Shown here: piece by piece, positions 15,240 through 23,924 of the stretch
Position numbering within the stretch: the first letter of the stretch is position 1
How the letters are laid out: each line of letters opens with the position of its first letter
IMG/VR virus record: IMGVR_UViG_3300036761_003779
Span: 1 to 64,000 of that record
Length of the DNA: 64,000 nucleotides
Source: a virus
Direction: 5' to 3' (one strand)
The notes under the pieces: model-generated
Told to the model about the DNA's origin: nothing
The model's input: only the letters and a program-made list of their open reading frames with translations
Database searches by the model: none
Made by a program: the position numbers and the translations under genes

Positions 15240-15514
15240 CGCTTCTCCCGCAGGTACTCGAGCGCGGCGTCCAGGATCGCCTCCTCCCGCACGTCCAGCT
15301 CCACCTCCCCGGCCCGCACCTCCCGGACCGCTCGGACGTAGGACGCGGTGAGACTTGCCATCCGGAGAAGCGCCCGGTCGTCCTCCGGGAGCGGCTGCGC
15401 CAGGGCGCCCACGAGCGTGGAGAGCAGCGCCTCCGGCGGCACGTCCGGGATCCGGAAGCTCAGCGCCTTGAAGAAGGTCACCAGGCGCTCGTCAGTCGGC
15501 GGCCGCGGTTGCAT
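15236..15514 (-). CDS. Hypothetical protein, 92 aa
   Basis: Unrecognised, soluble, helical 92-residue protein (MQPRPPTDERLVTFFKALSF). ATG is preceded by GGAGGAGCTGG, a good ribosome-binding site lying inside the end of the recA-like gene, which it overlaps by 23 bases. It is coupled by ATGA to the SbcD-like nuclease. A role in recombination is suggested only by position. Confidence 0.7.
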   Translation of the reverse strand: MQPRPPTDERLVTFFKALSFRIPDVPPEALLSTLVGALAQPLPEDDRALLRMASLTASYVRAVREVRAGEVELDVREEAILDAALEYLREKR

Positions 15515-16619
15515 CCAGCTCCTCCGCCAGCGCCGCGTACCTTGGCGCGCCGTCCTCCCCGGGCTCCCGGAGCCAGGTGAGGAACTTGGTCTTGTTCGCG
15601 GCCACCGTCTCCCCGCGGTAGAGGTAGCCGGTCCCGTTCTTGAACTCTACGACGCCCCGGGTGACCGCCTCCTCCCGGACCTCCCGCGCCAGGTCGAGTC
15701 CGATCTCCGTCCCCTTCTCCGTCCCGGTCGCCGAGTAGAAGTAGGCGACCTCCTCCAGGTGCGGCCCCATCGAGTTCTTCTCCACCACCATCTCGTGCTT
15801 CTCCCCCGCGAGCGCGCCCTCCTTCGCGTCCCCCGCCTTGACCCGCGCCGCCGCCGTGACCCGGAGCCGCCAGCCGGAGTCGTACTCGACCGCCCGCCCG
15901 CCCTTCACCGTGTAGGTCTTCTGCCCCGGCATCGCGTCCAGCTTCTGGCTCTCCCGCTGGACGAAGACGAAGGACTCGTCCCGCTCCAGCGTGGGGACCA
16001 GGCGGTCCAGCCAGCGGGAGTTGAGCATCGCCCGGAGCGGGTAGCCCCTGGACTCGACCTTCCCCGCGAGCAGCTCCTCCAGCTCCGTGGAAGGCGTCAG
16101 CCGGTTGATGGAGTCCACCCCGACGACGCAGAACGCCTCCGGCTGGAGGTCCCCCGCCGCCTTGGCCGCCCGGAACTTCCCCCGGAACTCCTCCACCTTC
16201 TCGATGCACTCCTCGTACGTCTTCGGCTTGTAGTAGGCGATCTCCCCCAGGTTCCCGCAGATGGCCCGGAACCACTTGAGGTCCACGGCCCGGCACTCCG
16301 CGTCCACGAAGAGCCCCAGGCCGCCGGTGACCCAGGCCGCGTGGAGCAGCTCCGCGAGCAGGAGGGTCTTCCCGCCCTGGCTCGGCCCGTGGAGAGCCCC
16401 GACCATCCCGCCCGGGATCCCCCCGCACTTCATGGCGCGGTTGAGGGAGGTCAGCCGCGTCCGGAGGAACAGGGGTGGCTTCACGTCCGACCAGAGCTGA
16501 AACCCGTCGATGCCCCCGATGAGCTTCGACAGGCGCTTGCTCCGCGCGCTCACCGGCGGGTCCTTCCCGCGCTCCTCCTCCCCGGAGGGCGGTGCCTCCC
16601 GCTTGACCCTCGTCGCCAT
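15492..16619 (-). CDS. RecA/UvsX-like recombinase
   Basis: A 375-residue RecA-fold ATPase expected to drive strand exchange and recombination-dependent replication. The Walker A is GPSQGGKTLLLAELLHAAW (about residues 79-97), followed by GLGLFVDAECRAVDLKWF and a Walker B FCVVGVDSINRL. The segment after the ATPase core is typical of phage UvsX-type proteins rather than cellular RecA. It starts at an ATG overlapping the previous stop (TGATG), next to a possible single-strand-binding protein and a possible mediator, the usual recombination trio. Confidence 0.85.
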   Translation of the reverse strand: MATRVKREAPPSGEEERGKDPPVSARSKRLSKLIGGIDGFQLWSDVKPPLFLRTRLTSLNRAMKCGGIPGGMVGALHGPSQGGKTLLLAELLHAAWVTGGLGLFVDAECRAVDLKWFRAICGNLGEIAYYKPKTYEECIEKVEEFRGKFRAAKAAGDLQPEAFCVVGVDSINRLTPSTELEELLAGKVESRGYPLRAMLNSRWLDRLVPTLERDESFVFVQRESQKLDAMPGQKTYTVKGGRAVEYDSGWRLRVTAAARVKAGDAKEGALAGEKHEMVVEKNSMGPHLEEVAYFYSATGTEKGTEIGLDLAREVREEAVTRGVVEFKNGTGYLYRGETVAANKTKFLTWLREPGEDGAPRYAALAEELDATAAAD

Positions 16620-17875
16620 CAGAACGCCTCGTCAGGGTTGGTCACATACTTGGCGCCGCAGTTGGGGTGCGGGCACTTCTCCGCCGTCTGCGGGACCGCC
16701 TCGTGGCACTTCGGGCAGATGTCGTAGGGCTCGTCCGGCCCGGGCTTCCAGCCCAGCTCATTGGCCGGCTCCGCCGCCTTCTTCTCCCGCTTGGCGGTGG
16801 GGGCGGGCTTCCTCTCCGGCTCCTTGACCGCGGGCTTCTCGGCGGGCTTGGGGGCGGGCTCCGGCTCGGGCTCCGGCTCGGGCTCCTCCGCCGCCGGCTC
16901 CTCCTCCGGCTCCTCCATGACCTCGTCGCCCGGGAGCTCCTCGTCCGCCGGGGGCTCCTCCGGCTCCTCCTCCACCTTCTTGGTGCGCGGCGCCGGCGTC
17001 GCCTTCTTCCCCGTCTTCCCCGCGGGCTTCTTGAAGACCTCGTCCGCGTTCTCGATGACGACCTCGATGTCGTCCCGGATCAGCGCCGCCGTCAGGGCGG
17101 ACATCATCTCGTCCGGGTCGGAGAGCTTCAGCTCGTCCTCCAGGTCCGGAGCGTCCCCCTCGAGGAGGGCGTTCAGCTCCTCGTCGTCCCCGGGGGACTC
17201 CTGCACGCGCGCCCGCGCGCTGTACATGTCCGTCCCGCGCTCCGCGTCGTGGAACTCGATGATGAACGGATAGGGCGTGAAGTAGGGGTTGCCCGCCTCC
17301 TCCCCGCTCTCGTCCATCTCGGAGTCGATCTCCTTCCGGATCTCGACCGCCAGAGTCTTGGCCCCGGAGAGGACCTCCACCTTCAGCTTCTCCGGCCGCT
17401 TCCCCTTCCCGTCCCCCACCTTGATGGCGGCGGTGACGAAGTCCGCGTTCGGCTTGAGCGAGCGCCGGTAGTCGTAGCCGTCCAGCCCGAGGATCTCCCC
17501 CTTGCTGAACTCCGTCTTCCCGCGGCCGCTCCCGACGGCGAGGATGACCTCGTCCGGGTCGATGTCCTCCCGCTCCGAGAGGATGGACCGGAGGGTCTGG
17601 AACGGGCACGCCTTCGGGTCCTTCGGGACGTTGTAGGGGAGGGACATGACCTTCTTCTTCCCGGTCTCCTTCCCCTTGTCGTCCTTCTCCGCCAGCTCCC
17701 GCGGGAACCACACGCGGAGCCGGTCGTGAAGCTCGCTCCCCGGGTGGAGGTAGATCTTGGCCTTGGGCTTCCAGTCCATCCGGTCCGCCCCGCGGCCCCG
17801 CGTCTGGGCCACCTCGCGCAGGCGGGCCACCTTGGCCCGCGCCGCCTCCAGCCTCTGCTCCTTGGTCATGCTCAT
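16619..17875 (-). CDS. Putative single-stranded-DNA-binding protein with acidic tail and zinc ribbon
   Basis: A 418-residue protein with a beta-rich folded region (about 40-230), then a long acidic, proline-rich linker (many EEPEEEP-type repeats, about 300-370), and a C-terminal zinc ribbon (CPKC and CPHPNC). The position between RecA/UvsX and the DNA polymerase, together with the acidic tail, fits a phage SSB or gp32-type protein, whose tails recruit partners. The folded core has a CPFQTLRSILSERE segment I cannot place with certainty. The ATG at 17875 forms an ATGA overlap with the gene upstream. Confidence 0.5.
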   Translation of the reverse strand: MSMTKEQRLEAARAKVARLREVAQTRGRGADRMDWKPKAKIYLHPGSELHDRLRVWFPRELAEKDDKGKETGKKKVMSLPYNVPKDPKACPFQTLRSILSEREDIDPDEVILAVGSGRGKTEFSKGEILGLDGYDYRRSLKPNADFVTAAIKVGDGKGKRPEKLKVEVLSGAKTLAVEIRKEIDSEMDESGEEAGNPYFTPYPFIIEFHDAERGTDMYSARARVQESPGDDEELNALLEGDAPDLEDELKLSDPDEMMSALTAALIRDDIEVVIENADEVFKKPAGKTGKKATPAPRTKKVEEEPEEPPADEELPGDEVMEEPEEEPAAEEPEPEPEPEPAPKPAEKPAVKEPERKPAPTAKREKKAAEPANELGWKPGPDEPYDICPKCHEAVPQTAEKCPHPNCGAKYVTNPDEAF

Positions 17876-18456
17876 GACTCCTTCTCCTTCTGCCCCCTCC
17901 TGGGGAGCATGTTTGGGTCCACGCCGCGGCGCGACATCACCAGGTCGGTCTGCTTCCGCAGGGAGGCGGCCCGGGACTCCCACGCCTCGAACATGTGCTT
18001 CATCAGGTTCTTGGCCCGCTCCAGGTCGATCCGAGCCTTGGCCCAGCGCCGGTACTCCGGGATGTGGGCGGCAACCCAGTTCTCGACCATCTCCTGCGTC
18101 ACCTGCCCGGACTGCCGCCCGTCCCGCTTCGCCTTCTCCAGGGACTCCCGGGCCTGTCCGCTCCACTCCGTGTAGGCCACGCGCCAGTCCAGCTCGAACT
18201 CGTCGAGGTCCTCCGTCGCCACCTGGAGGAGCATCCCCGCGCGCCGGAGGTTGGCGTCCACCTCGTCCAGCGCCCGGTGGATCAGGTCCGGGTTCGTCCG
18301 CCCGTCCCCGATGGTCAGCCCCTTCTCGAGCCGCTCCCAGACCTCCTCCACGTTGACGTTCCGGAGGCGGTCCTTCAGGAAGCCGCAGCGCGCGCCCCGC
18401 GTGGCGTGGGCGTCCAGGCTGGCCGTGGAGCGGAGCATCTTCGTTCGGGCTTCCAT
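17872..18456 (-). CDS. Helical protein, possible UvsY-type recombination mediator
   Basis: A 194-residue all-helical, highly charged protein. The second half has a pattern of long helices with a VENWVAAHIPEYRRW turn and a closing ESRAASLRKQTDLVMSRRG segment, resembling the helix order of UvsY-type mediators that load UvsX onto gp32-coated DNA. No diagnostic residue confirms this. Context is suggestive: it lies between the polymerase and the putative SSB/RecA pair. ATG with AGAGGTGACGG upstream. Confidence 0.4.
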   Translation of the reverse strand: MEARTKMLRSTASLDAHATRGARCGFLKDRLRNVNVEEVWERLEKGLTIGDGRTNPDLIHRALDEVDANLRRAGMLLQVATEDLDEFELDWRVAYTEWSGQARESLEKAKRDGRQSGQVTQEMVENWVAAHIPEYRRWAKARIDLERAKNLMKHMFEAWESRAASLRKQTDLVMSRRGVDPNMLPRRGQKEKES

Positions 18457-18466
18457 CCGTCACCTC

Positions 18467-21301
18467 TCATCTGGCAGTAGACCGGATGCGTGGGCTCCGG
18501 CGCAGCTCCTCGATGTCCTCCGGCCGGAGGAGGGCGCGCGCGTTCTCCCGGATCTGGGCCACCGCCTTGGCGACCCGCTTCGGGTCGAGGAGCCATCGCT
18601 GGTACCGCTCGACCAGCTCCCCCCGCCGGCGCCGCTTCTCGACGAACCACGCCTGCCAGTCCCGCTCCGGGAAGCAGACCTCCAGGATCCGGAGGCTGGC
18701 CGGATAGATCACGCGGTCCCAGTAGTATTCCGCCGCGTACCGGATGCCGCCGGCCGCCTCCTCGAAGTCCTCCCGGGTGACCCCCTGGAGGGTCGGCTTC
18801 GTCCCGGTCACCACGTACTCGATCTTCATCCCCACGTAGTATTCCCGCCCGTGCTCCCGGATCTCGTCCGCCAGCTTCACGTGGAGGGTCTTCGTCTTGT
18901 AGCGTTCCGGGTCCTTCGAGATCCCCTTCGAGATGCAGACCTCGTCCGCGCTCAGCCGCCCCTCCGCGCAGCGGGTGAACTCCGGGGCAACGATGTCCCG
19001 CTCGATCTCATCCCCGCTCAGCCGGTCCATGAGGATGGCGTCGAGGACCCGCTGCTGGAGCCGGCGCGTCATCCCGGAGAAGTCCGACCGCATGACCTCG
19101 AGCCCCTTCACCTCCACGTGGTCCGTGATCGCGCCCTTGTGCGCCAGCATGCGGCCCGCGTACCTCTTCTTGCAGACGAAGAAGATCCGGTCGAAGACGT
19201 CCTCGAACTCCAGCTCGACCATGTTCCACTTCAGGTTGCAGCCGCACCCCTCCAGGATCCGGAAGTAGCGGTCCTGGCAGTAGGCGGCGAACCGCTTGCC
19301 GATGGCGTCCAGCTCCGCGGCCCGCGCCTCCTCCGTCTCCCACTCCCGGTCGGAGGGCGCAAGCTGGATGTAGATGGAGTCCGTGTCCCCGTAAAGCGGC
19401 GAAAAGCCGTTCTCCTTGGCGTACTCCGCCGTCTTGAGGATGAAGGACCGCCCGGAGAGGGTGATGGACTCCGCCAGCTCCGTGTCGTAGTAGCGGCTCC
19501 GCGGGTTCCCCATGTCCCCGTAGAAGCTCAGGCCCAGCCGCTTGAAGGAATAGGCCAGGCGGTAGTACAGGAGGTACATGTCGTCCTGGGTGGTCCCGGT
19601 CACCTTCAGCCGCTCGTGCTGGAGGTCCGTGTACTTCTTCCGCCGCTCCAGCGTCTTGACGAACATCTGGGAGATGTACCCCTCCCGGTCGAGCCGGAAG
19701 GTCGAGCCGCCCTTCGTCTCCCCGGAGTCCACCACGACCTCCGGGCAGCGGCACAGCTCCCCGGGCGCGTAGCTCCCCCGCTCCTCCTCCTTGACGATGG
19801 TCTCCGGGCTGATGTTGAAGGCCCGGACCATCGACGGGTACAGGCTCTTGAAGTCGAAGGCCGCCACGTTCCGGTGCATCCCGACGACGGGTGGGAAGAC
19901 GTAGGCGCCCTCGTAGGGCTCCGGGCGGCCCGGGCTCCAGTACCGGGTGATGAAGTGGTGCCCCTCCTTGAAGCCCTTCTTCAGGAGGAGCTGGTCGATC
20001 TTGGTCGAGATGTTCCAGTCGTTCGGGAAGCCGTTGGCCACGCGGCAGAAGATCTGCTCGATGGCCACGAAGCCCGTGAACGCCTCCAGCTTCCGGAGGA
20101 TCTTGGCGTCGTAGCGGTTGTACTCCTCGAGCAGCTCCGGGTCGTGCCGGTAGAGGTTGATGAACTTCGGGACCACCCCCGGGTGGCGCTCCCGAAAGGG
20201 CTTGCGCCAGTCGATCTTCCGCATCTTGAGGACCTTGTCCCCAATGGAGCCCAGCCCGAAGGACACCGCGTCCGCGCCGGCCCGGATGTAGTGGCGCTTG
20301 AAGACCGGGAGCGGGTCCGCGAAGAGGTGCTTCCGCCAGTCGATCTGGATCCGGTGTTTCCGCATCCGGTAGATGATGACCGGGAAGTCGAACCCAAAGC
20401 CGTTCCAGGCGGCGATGACGTCGTACTTCTCCACGCAGAGCCGCTTCCACTCGAGGAGCATCTCCCGCTCCGCCTCGTCCGTCTCCGCCCGGAGGCGGAG
20501 GAAGCCGCAGTCCTCCGGGTCCTGCTCGAAGTGGTCCCCCTCCCAGGCGATGGACAGGATCCGGTTCTGCTCCTTCCGGTCGAAGCCGCCCACGGAGTCG
20601 TCCGTCTCGATGTCGAAGAAGCCCATGCGGTAGTGCGCCTGGACGTGGAGGTCGTAGTCCGTCAGGAACCGCTGCTTGGGGGTGAGGTCCGCCTCCAGCG
20701 GCTCGAGCCCCTTCCGGCGGCACCACTCGACGGTCTCATGAATAGGCGTCCACCGCTCCCGGTCCTGCGGGAAGCGGACGGCGTGCGGCCGCTCCCCCAG
20801 GACGTAGGGCGCCATCCACATCGCCCCGGCCTCCGGGTCCCCCACCCGGCGGAAGCAGGCGTCGTGGTCGATCTTGGGGTACTTGTAGGGCACGTACACG
20901 CGGACGAAGCGGTCCGGGAAGTCCGGGTCCGGGACCACCCGCTTGGCGTGGTTCCGGCAGAGCCAGGCCCACTTCTCCGCCGGCACGCGCTCGTAGTCCG
21001 CCCGGCTCAGGAAGAAGTACCACTCGAACGGGTGGACCTCCTTGACCCGCTTCCCCGTCGCCGGGTCCCGGGACATGAGGACGATGTCCTCCCCCTCCGA
21101 CCAGCCGTGGTAATACTCCCGGTCGTTGAAGAAGCGGGCGTCCTTCATCTCGTCGAAGTCCGCGGCGTCCCGGAGGTCCACCACGTCCCGCTTGTCGTGG
21201 ACCTGCTCCGCGTCGATCTGTTGGGCGTAGAAGGCCCGCTGCGCGACCTTCTTCTTCCCGTCGAAGTCGCCGACCAGCCCCTGGCTGTCCGCGTCGCTCA
21301 G
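18467..21301 (-). CDS. Family B DNA polymerase with 3'-5' exonuclease
   Basis: The replicative polymerase. Exonuclease motif I FFDIETD starts near residue 228, Exo II is AAWNGFGFDFPVIIYR, motif A is DFKSLYPSMVRAFN near 483, motif B is SFKRLGLSFYGDMGN, and motif C is YGDTDSIYIQL near 640. About 944 residues fits phage family B enzymes. The start is uncertain. No ATG or GTG lies near the junction; a CTG at 21301 would make a CTGA overlap with the glycosylase stop, the first in-frame GTG is at 21184, and ATGs further in lack a Shine-Dalgarno site. The UDG gene directly upstream suggests coupled proofreading and uracil surveillance. Confidence 0.92.
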   Translation of the reverse strand: MSDADSQGLVGDFDGKKKVAQRAFYAQQIDAEQVHDKRDVVDLRDAADFDEMKDARFFNDREYYHGWSEGEDIVLMSRDPATGKRVKEVHPFEWYFFLSRADYERVPAEKWAWLCRNHAKRVVPDPDFPDRFVRVYVPYKYPKIDHDACFRRVGDPEAGAMWMAPYVLGERPHAVRFPQDRERWTPIHETVEWCRRKGLEPLEADLTPKQRFLTDYDLHVQAHYRMGFFDIETDDSVGGFDRKEQNRILSIAWEGDHFEQDPEDCGFLRLRAETDEAEREMLLEWKRLCVEKYDVIAAWNGFGFDFPVIIYRMRKHRIQIDWRKHLFADPLPVFKRHYIRAGADAVSFGLGSIGDKVLKMRKIDWRKPFRERHPGVVPKFINLYRHDPELLEEYNRYDAKILRKLEAFTGFVAIEQIFCRVANGFPNDWNISTKIDQLLLKKGFKEGHHFITRYWSPGRPEPYEGAYVFPPVVGMHRNVAAFDFKSLYPSMVRAFNISPETIVKEEERGSYAPGELCRCPEVVVDSGETKGGSTFRLDREGYISQMFVKTLERRKKYTDLQHERLKVTGTTQDDMYLLYYRLAYSFKRLGLSFYGDMGNPRSRYYDTELAESITLSGRSFILKTAEYAKENGFSPLYGDTDSIYIQLAPSDREWETEEARAAELDAIGKRFAAYCQDRYFRILEGCGCNLKWNMVELEFEDVFDRIFFVCKKRYAGRMLAHKGAITDHVEVKGLEVMRSDFSGMTRRLQQRVLDAILMDRLSGDEIERDIVAPEFTRCAEGRLSADEVCISKGISKDPERYKTKTLHVKLADEIREHGREYYVGMKIEYVVTGTKPTLQGVTREDFEEAAGGIRYAAEYYWDRVIYPASLRILEVCFPERDWQAWFVEKRRRRGELVERYQRWLLDPKRVAKAVAQIRENARALLRPEDIEELRRSPRIRSTAR

Positions 21302-21888
21302 GAGCGAAGCGCCCGCCCGGAAAGCGCCGCCCGCCACCGCGCCGCCTCCGCCTCCCGCGCCGTCCACCGCCGGAGAGTCGCCACCGGGTGCCGGAGGAGG
21401 ACCGCCTCCGCCAGCGTCCCGTCCACCCTCCTCTTCGCCCCGAAGCTGCTTAACCCGAGGTGGGCGCCAGCCGCCCGTCCGAGGACCAGGATGATCCTCA
21501 GGCTCGTCAAGGAGGTCATCTCCAAGGTCAGGTGGGTCCTCGCGCATGCGTCAACCTCCGCCGGAGTCGGGCCCCGGTTCCCTGGAGTAGCGCATTTGAG
21601 CGCATTCGTGGAGTAGACCGCGGAGAGGTCCAGGCCGGAGAGCCGCGCCAGCTCCCAGAAGGCCCGCTCCGCGCCCTGAAGTTTTGGTGGAACTTTCCCA
21701 TACCGCTGGAACACCGCCAGGTATGGGATGACAAAGGCGCCCTTCACGCCGTCCGCCGCCCGGACCGCCGGGTTGATCCCGACCACCGCGACCTCCGCGT
21801 CCCCCGGCCCGAACCCCACGCATCGCGGGAGGCCGGAGGAACCCAGCGGGCACGCCCGGCAGTCCGCGGTCTCCCGCCGGAGGATCAC
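21298..21888 (-). CDS. Uracil-DNA glycosylase superfamily protein, probable Fe-S (family 4-like)
   Basis: Predicted to remove uracil or a related base from DNA, or to act as a polymerase accessory factor. Cysteines CRAC near residue 10 and a later pair in ALKCATPGNRGPTPAEVDAC match the four-cysteine iron-sulphur arrangement of family 4 enzymes. STNALKC and LVLGRAAGAHL are conserved landmarks. The catalytic loop reads VVGINPAVRAADGVKGAF, diverging from the canonical GEAPG. The GTG start has GAGGAG upstream and makes a GTGA overlap with the preceding gene. Confidence 0.78.
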   Translation of the reverse strand: MILRRETADCRACPLGSSGLPRCVGFGPGDAEVAVVGINPAVRAADGVKGAFVIPYLAVFQRYGKVPPKLQGAERAFWELARLSGLDLSAVYSTNALKCATPGNRGPTPAEVDACARTHLTLEMTSLTSLRIILVLGRAAGAHLGLSSFGAKRRVDGTLAEAVLLRHPVATLRRWTAREAEAARWRAALSGRALRS

Positions 21889-22418
21889 GGCTCCTCGAGG
21901 TGCAGGCTCCCGATGAGGAGGGTCAGGCGGGTCTCCCGGTAGGTGACCGCCTCTGACATCCCCACGACGCTCCACGCCACCCAGAGGTGGTTCAGGACGT
22001 CCAGCGGGAGGAGCGGGACCGCCCGCTCGCTCCGCATGAACCCCAGGACGTGGAGGGCGTCCTTGCGGCCGCGGAGGACCTGGATCGCGGACGGGCACTT
22101 CGGGGGCGGGAGGACGGAGACCATCCGCCGGGAGGTCCGCTCCTCCCCCGGGAAGCGCAGGCGGAGGGCGCGCGAGTGCGCCCGGTAGTCCTCCGCCTCC
22201 GCGTCCCAGTGCTCGAGGAGCGCCGGGTCCATCTTCCTCACCAGCCCCCGCGCCGCGTCCTCCCCGTCCAGGAGCCGCTCCGTCGAGAGCCGGAGGACCG
22301 CGCCGGCCGCCTCCCGCCAGTTCCGCCCGTCGACGCGGACCAGCGCCCCCGTCTGCCGGACCTCCTCGACCGCGCGCTCGACCGCGCGCTCGATCTGCTC
22401 CGCCAGCTCCGCGCTCAT
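21885..22418 (-). CDS. Small thymidylate synthase (ThyA)-like protein
   Basis: A 177-residue protein whose second half resembles thymidylate synthase and dUMP/dCMP hydroxymethylases: a VLPPPKCPSAIQVLRG segment with a cysteine in the place of the catalytic one, then FMRSERAVPLLPLD, an LNHLWVAWSVVGM helix and a terminal IGSLHLEEP reminiscent of the SxHxY element. The family usually runs 260-320 residues, so this is a short or specialised relative. It starts in an ATGA overlap and belongs to a block of nucleotide genes. It could be an intermediate enzyme in base modification. The assignment is tentative. Confidence 0.45.
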   Translation of the reverse strand: MSAELAEQIERAVERAVEEVRQTGALVRVDGRNWREAAGAVLRLSTERLLDGEDAARGLVRKMDPALLEHWDAEAEDYRAHSRALRLRFPGEERTSRRMVSVLPPPKCPSAIQVLRGRKDALHVLGFMRSERAVPLLPLDVLNHLWVAWSVVGMSEAVTYRETRLTLLIGSLHLEEP

Positions 22419-23428
22419 CTCTGCCGCCCCTCCCAGCCGGGGAACGCCTCCGCCAGCTTGTCCGCAAAGCGCCACTCGTGGTTCGCCTCGACGCCCCCGC
22501 CCTCCCGGATGTCCATCCACTCGAACTTGAGCGCCGTTCGGAGGTCCGGCTCCGTCATCCTCCCGACGCCCAGGACCTCCTGGAGCCGGTCGAGGTCCTC
22601 CGGCGCGTGGACAAAGTCCCCCTTGTAGTCGAGGTCGGCGCGCCACTCCGGGTCGAGGTCCACGCCCGTCACCTCCTCCACCATCCGCACGATCTCCCCG
22701 TACTGGAGCCAGAGCCCGGAGGCCACCGGGATCTTCCCGGAGAGCCGCTTCTCCGCCGCGTGGGTGATGACCTCCGCGATGAACTCGTGCGGCGTCACCT
22801 CCTTCACCTTCAGCGGGTCGAGCGGGAGGAACGGCCGGCGGTCGTAGACCCCGGCCGCGCACTTGAGGAGGTCCGCCACGCAGGAGTTCCCGTCCCGCAT
22901 CCCGCCGAAGCCAAAGGACGGGTAGACCTGGAGGAGGTGGTCCTGGACCCCACGCTCCCGGAAGGTCGACTCCATCAGGAGGCGCCCGGCCAGCTTGGTC
23001 ATCCCGTAGCGGGTGAGCGGGTTCGCCGGCGTCCGGTTCACCTCGATGGGGCGGTCCAGCCCGTAGGCGGCCGGCTCCATCTCCGCGGCGGTGGCAAGTA
23101 GGACCGTGTAGACCCCGCGCCGGGAGAGGACGTCCGCCAGCGCCTGGACCGCGGACACGTTGCAGCTCCAGGCGTCCTCCGCGTGCGCCTCGCAGCGGGT
23201 CGTCCCCACGAGCGCGCCGGAGTGGAAGAAGGCGTCCGGCCGCTCCGCGTCGAGCCAGGCCAGGTAGACCGGGCTCCGGAAGTCCGGCTCCTCCGCCCCG
23301 GTGGACGGGCTGACCCAGCGCGGGACCTCCTGCGCCGGCGGGGAGACCCGGACGTGCCCCGCCGTCTTCAGGTACTCGTCCAGGACGGACGCCAGCATCC
23401 CGCTGTCACCAGTGAGTGCGTACCTCAT
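22415..23428 (-). CDS. NAD-dependent epimerase/dehydratase family (SDR) protein
   Basis: A 337-residue extended SDR. The N-terminal Rossmann loop is degenerate (MRYALTGDSGMLASVLDEYL), but the catalytic RYGMTKLAGR (YxxxK at residues 141-145) and the preceding VLLATAAEMEPAAYG fit sugar-nucleotide epimerases and reductases. In this cassette it might reduce or rearrange a sugar or base-attached group. It overlaps the kinase-like gene end by 23 bases and the ThyA-like gene by ATGA. Confidence 0.75.
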   Translation of the reverse strand: MRYALTGDSGMLASVLDEYLKTAGHVRVSPPAQEVPRWVSPSTGAEEPDFRSPVYLAWLDAERPDAFFHSGALVGTTRCEAHAEDAWSCNVSAVQALADVLSRRGVYTVLLATAAEMEPAAYGLDRPIEVNRTPANPLTRYGMTKLAGRLLMESTFRERGVQDHLLQVYPSFGFGGMRDGNSCVADLLKCAAGVYDRRPFLPLDPLKVKEVTPHEFIAEVITHAAEKRLSGKIPVASGLWLQYGEIVRMVEEVTGVDLDPEWRADLDYKGDFVHAPEDLDRLQEVLGVGRMTEPDLRTALKFEWMDIREGGGVEANHEWRFADKLAEAFPGWEGRQR

Positions 23429-23924
23429 GTATGACCTCCTCCTCGCTTCGGTTCGTGTCGATGACGTGGACCTCCCCGCCCAGGTCCCGGTACAGCCGCG
23501 CCGCCTCCCGGAAGGCGTCCAGCTGCTCCCGGAGCCGCCGCGGGGGGCGTCCGCCGCGCCGCGTCGCGCGCGCCTCGAGGACCTCCGCCGGCGCCTCGAG
23601 GACAAAGACCCGGGCGTCCCCCGCCGCCCGGGCCACCTCCCGGACAAAGTCCCAGGGGACCGGGCGGCCGCGGAGCCCGTCGTACACCACGTTCGAGAGG
23701 ACCCAGCGGTCCACGATCGCGCGGAGGAACGGGGCGAGGGCGGCCACCGTCAGCGCGTGTTGCGCGCCGTGGACCTGGAGGTCCCGAGACGTCAGCGGGT
23801 GGAGCCAGGTCAGCTCCCCGTGCCGGCCCGGATCATCGAAGACCGGGAGGTCGTAGAGCGAGGCCAGCGACTTAGCCAGCGTGGACTTGCCCACGCAATT
23901 GGCGCCCTCGAGGACGCGGATCAC
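23406..23924 (-). CDS. P-loop deoxynucleoside monophosphate kinase-like protein
   Basis: A 172-residue nucleotide kinase. It has a P-loop VLEGANCVGKSTLAKSL at residues 4-20, a DRWVLSNVVYDG segment matching the DR(Y/F) motif of thymidylate kinases, and a lid-like RRGGRPPRRLREQL region rich in arginine. The likely reaction is dNMP to dNDP using ATP, possibly on a modified pyrimidine. The GTG at 23924 is fixed by a GTGA overlap with the ThyX-like gene. Confidence 0.72.
   Translation of the reverse strand: MIRVLEGANCVGKSTLAKSLASLYDLPVFDDPGRHGELTWLHPLTSRDLQVHGAQHALTVAALAPFLRAIVDRWVLSNVVYDGLRGRPVPWDFVREVARAAGDARVFVLEAPAEVLEARATRRGGRPPRRLREQLDAFREAARLYRDLGGEVHVIDTNRSEEEVIHEVRTHW

Noticed and set aside
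18251-21616. Plus-strand open frame of over 1100 codons opposite the DNA polymerase
   Set aside because: Antisense openness is common in GC-rich genes with strong codon bias; the product is low-complexity, and the polymerase motifs are on the minus strand.
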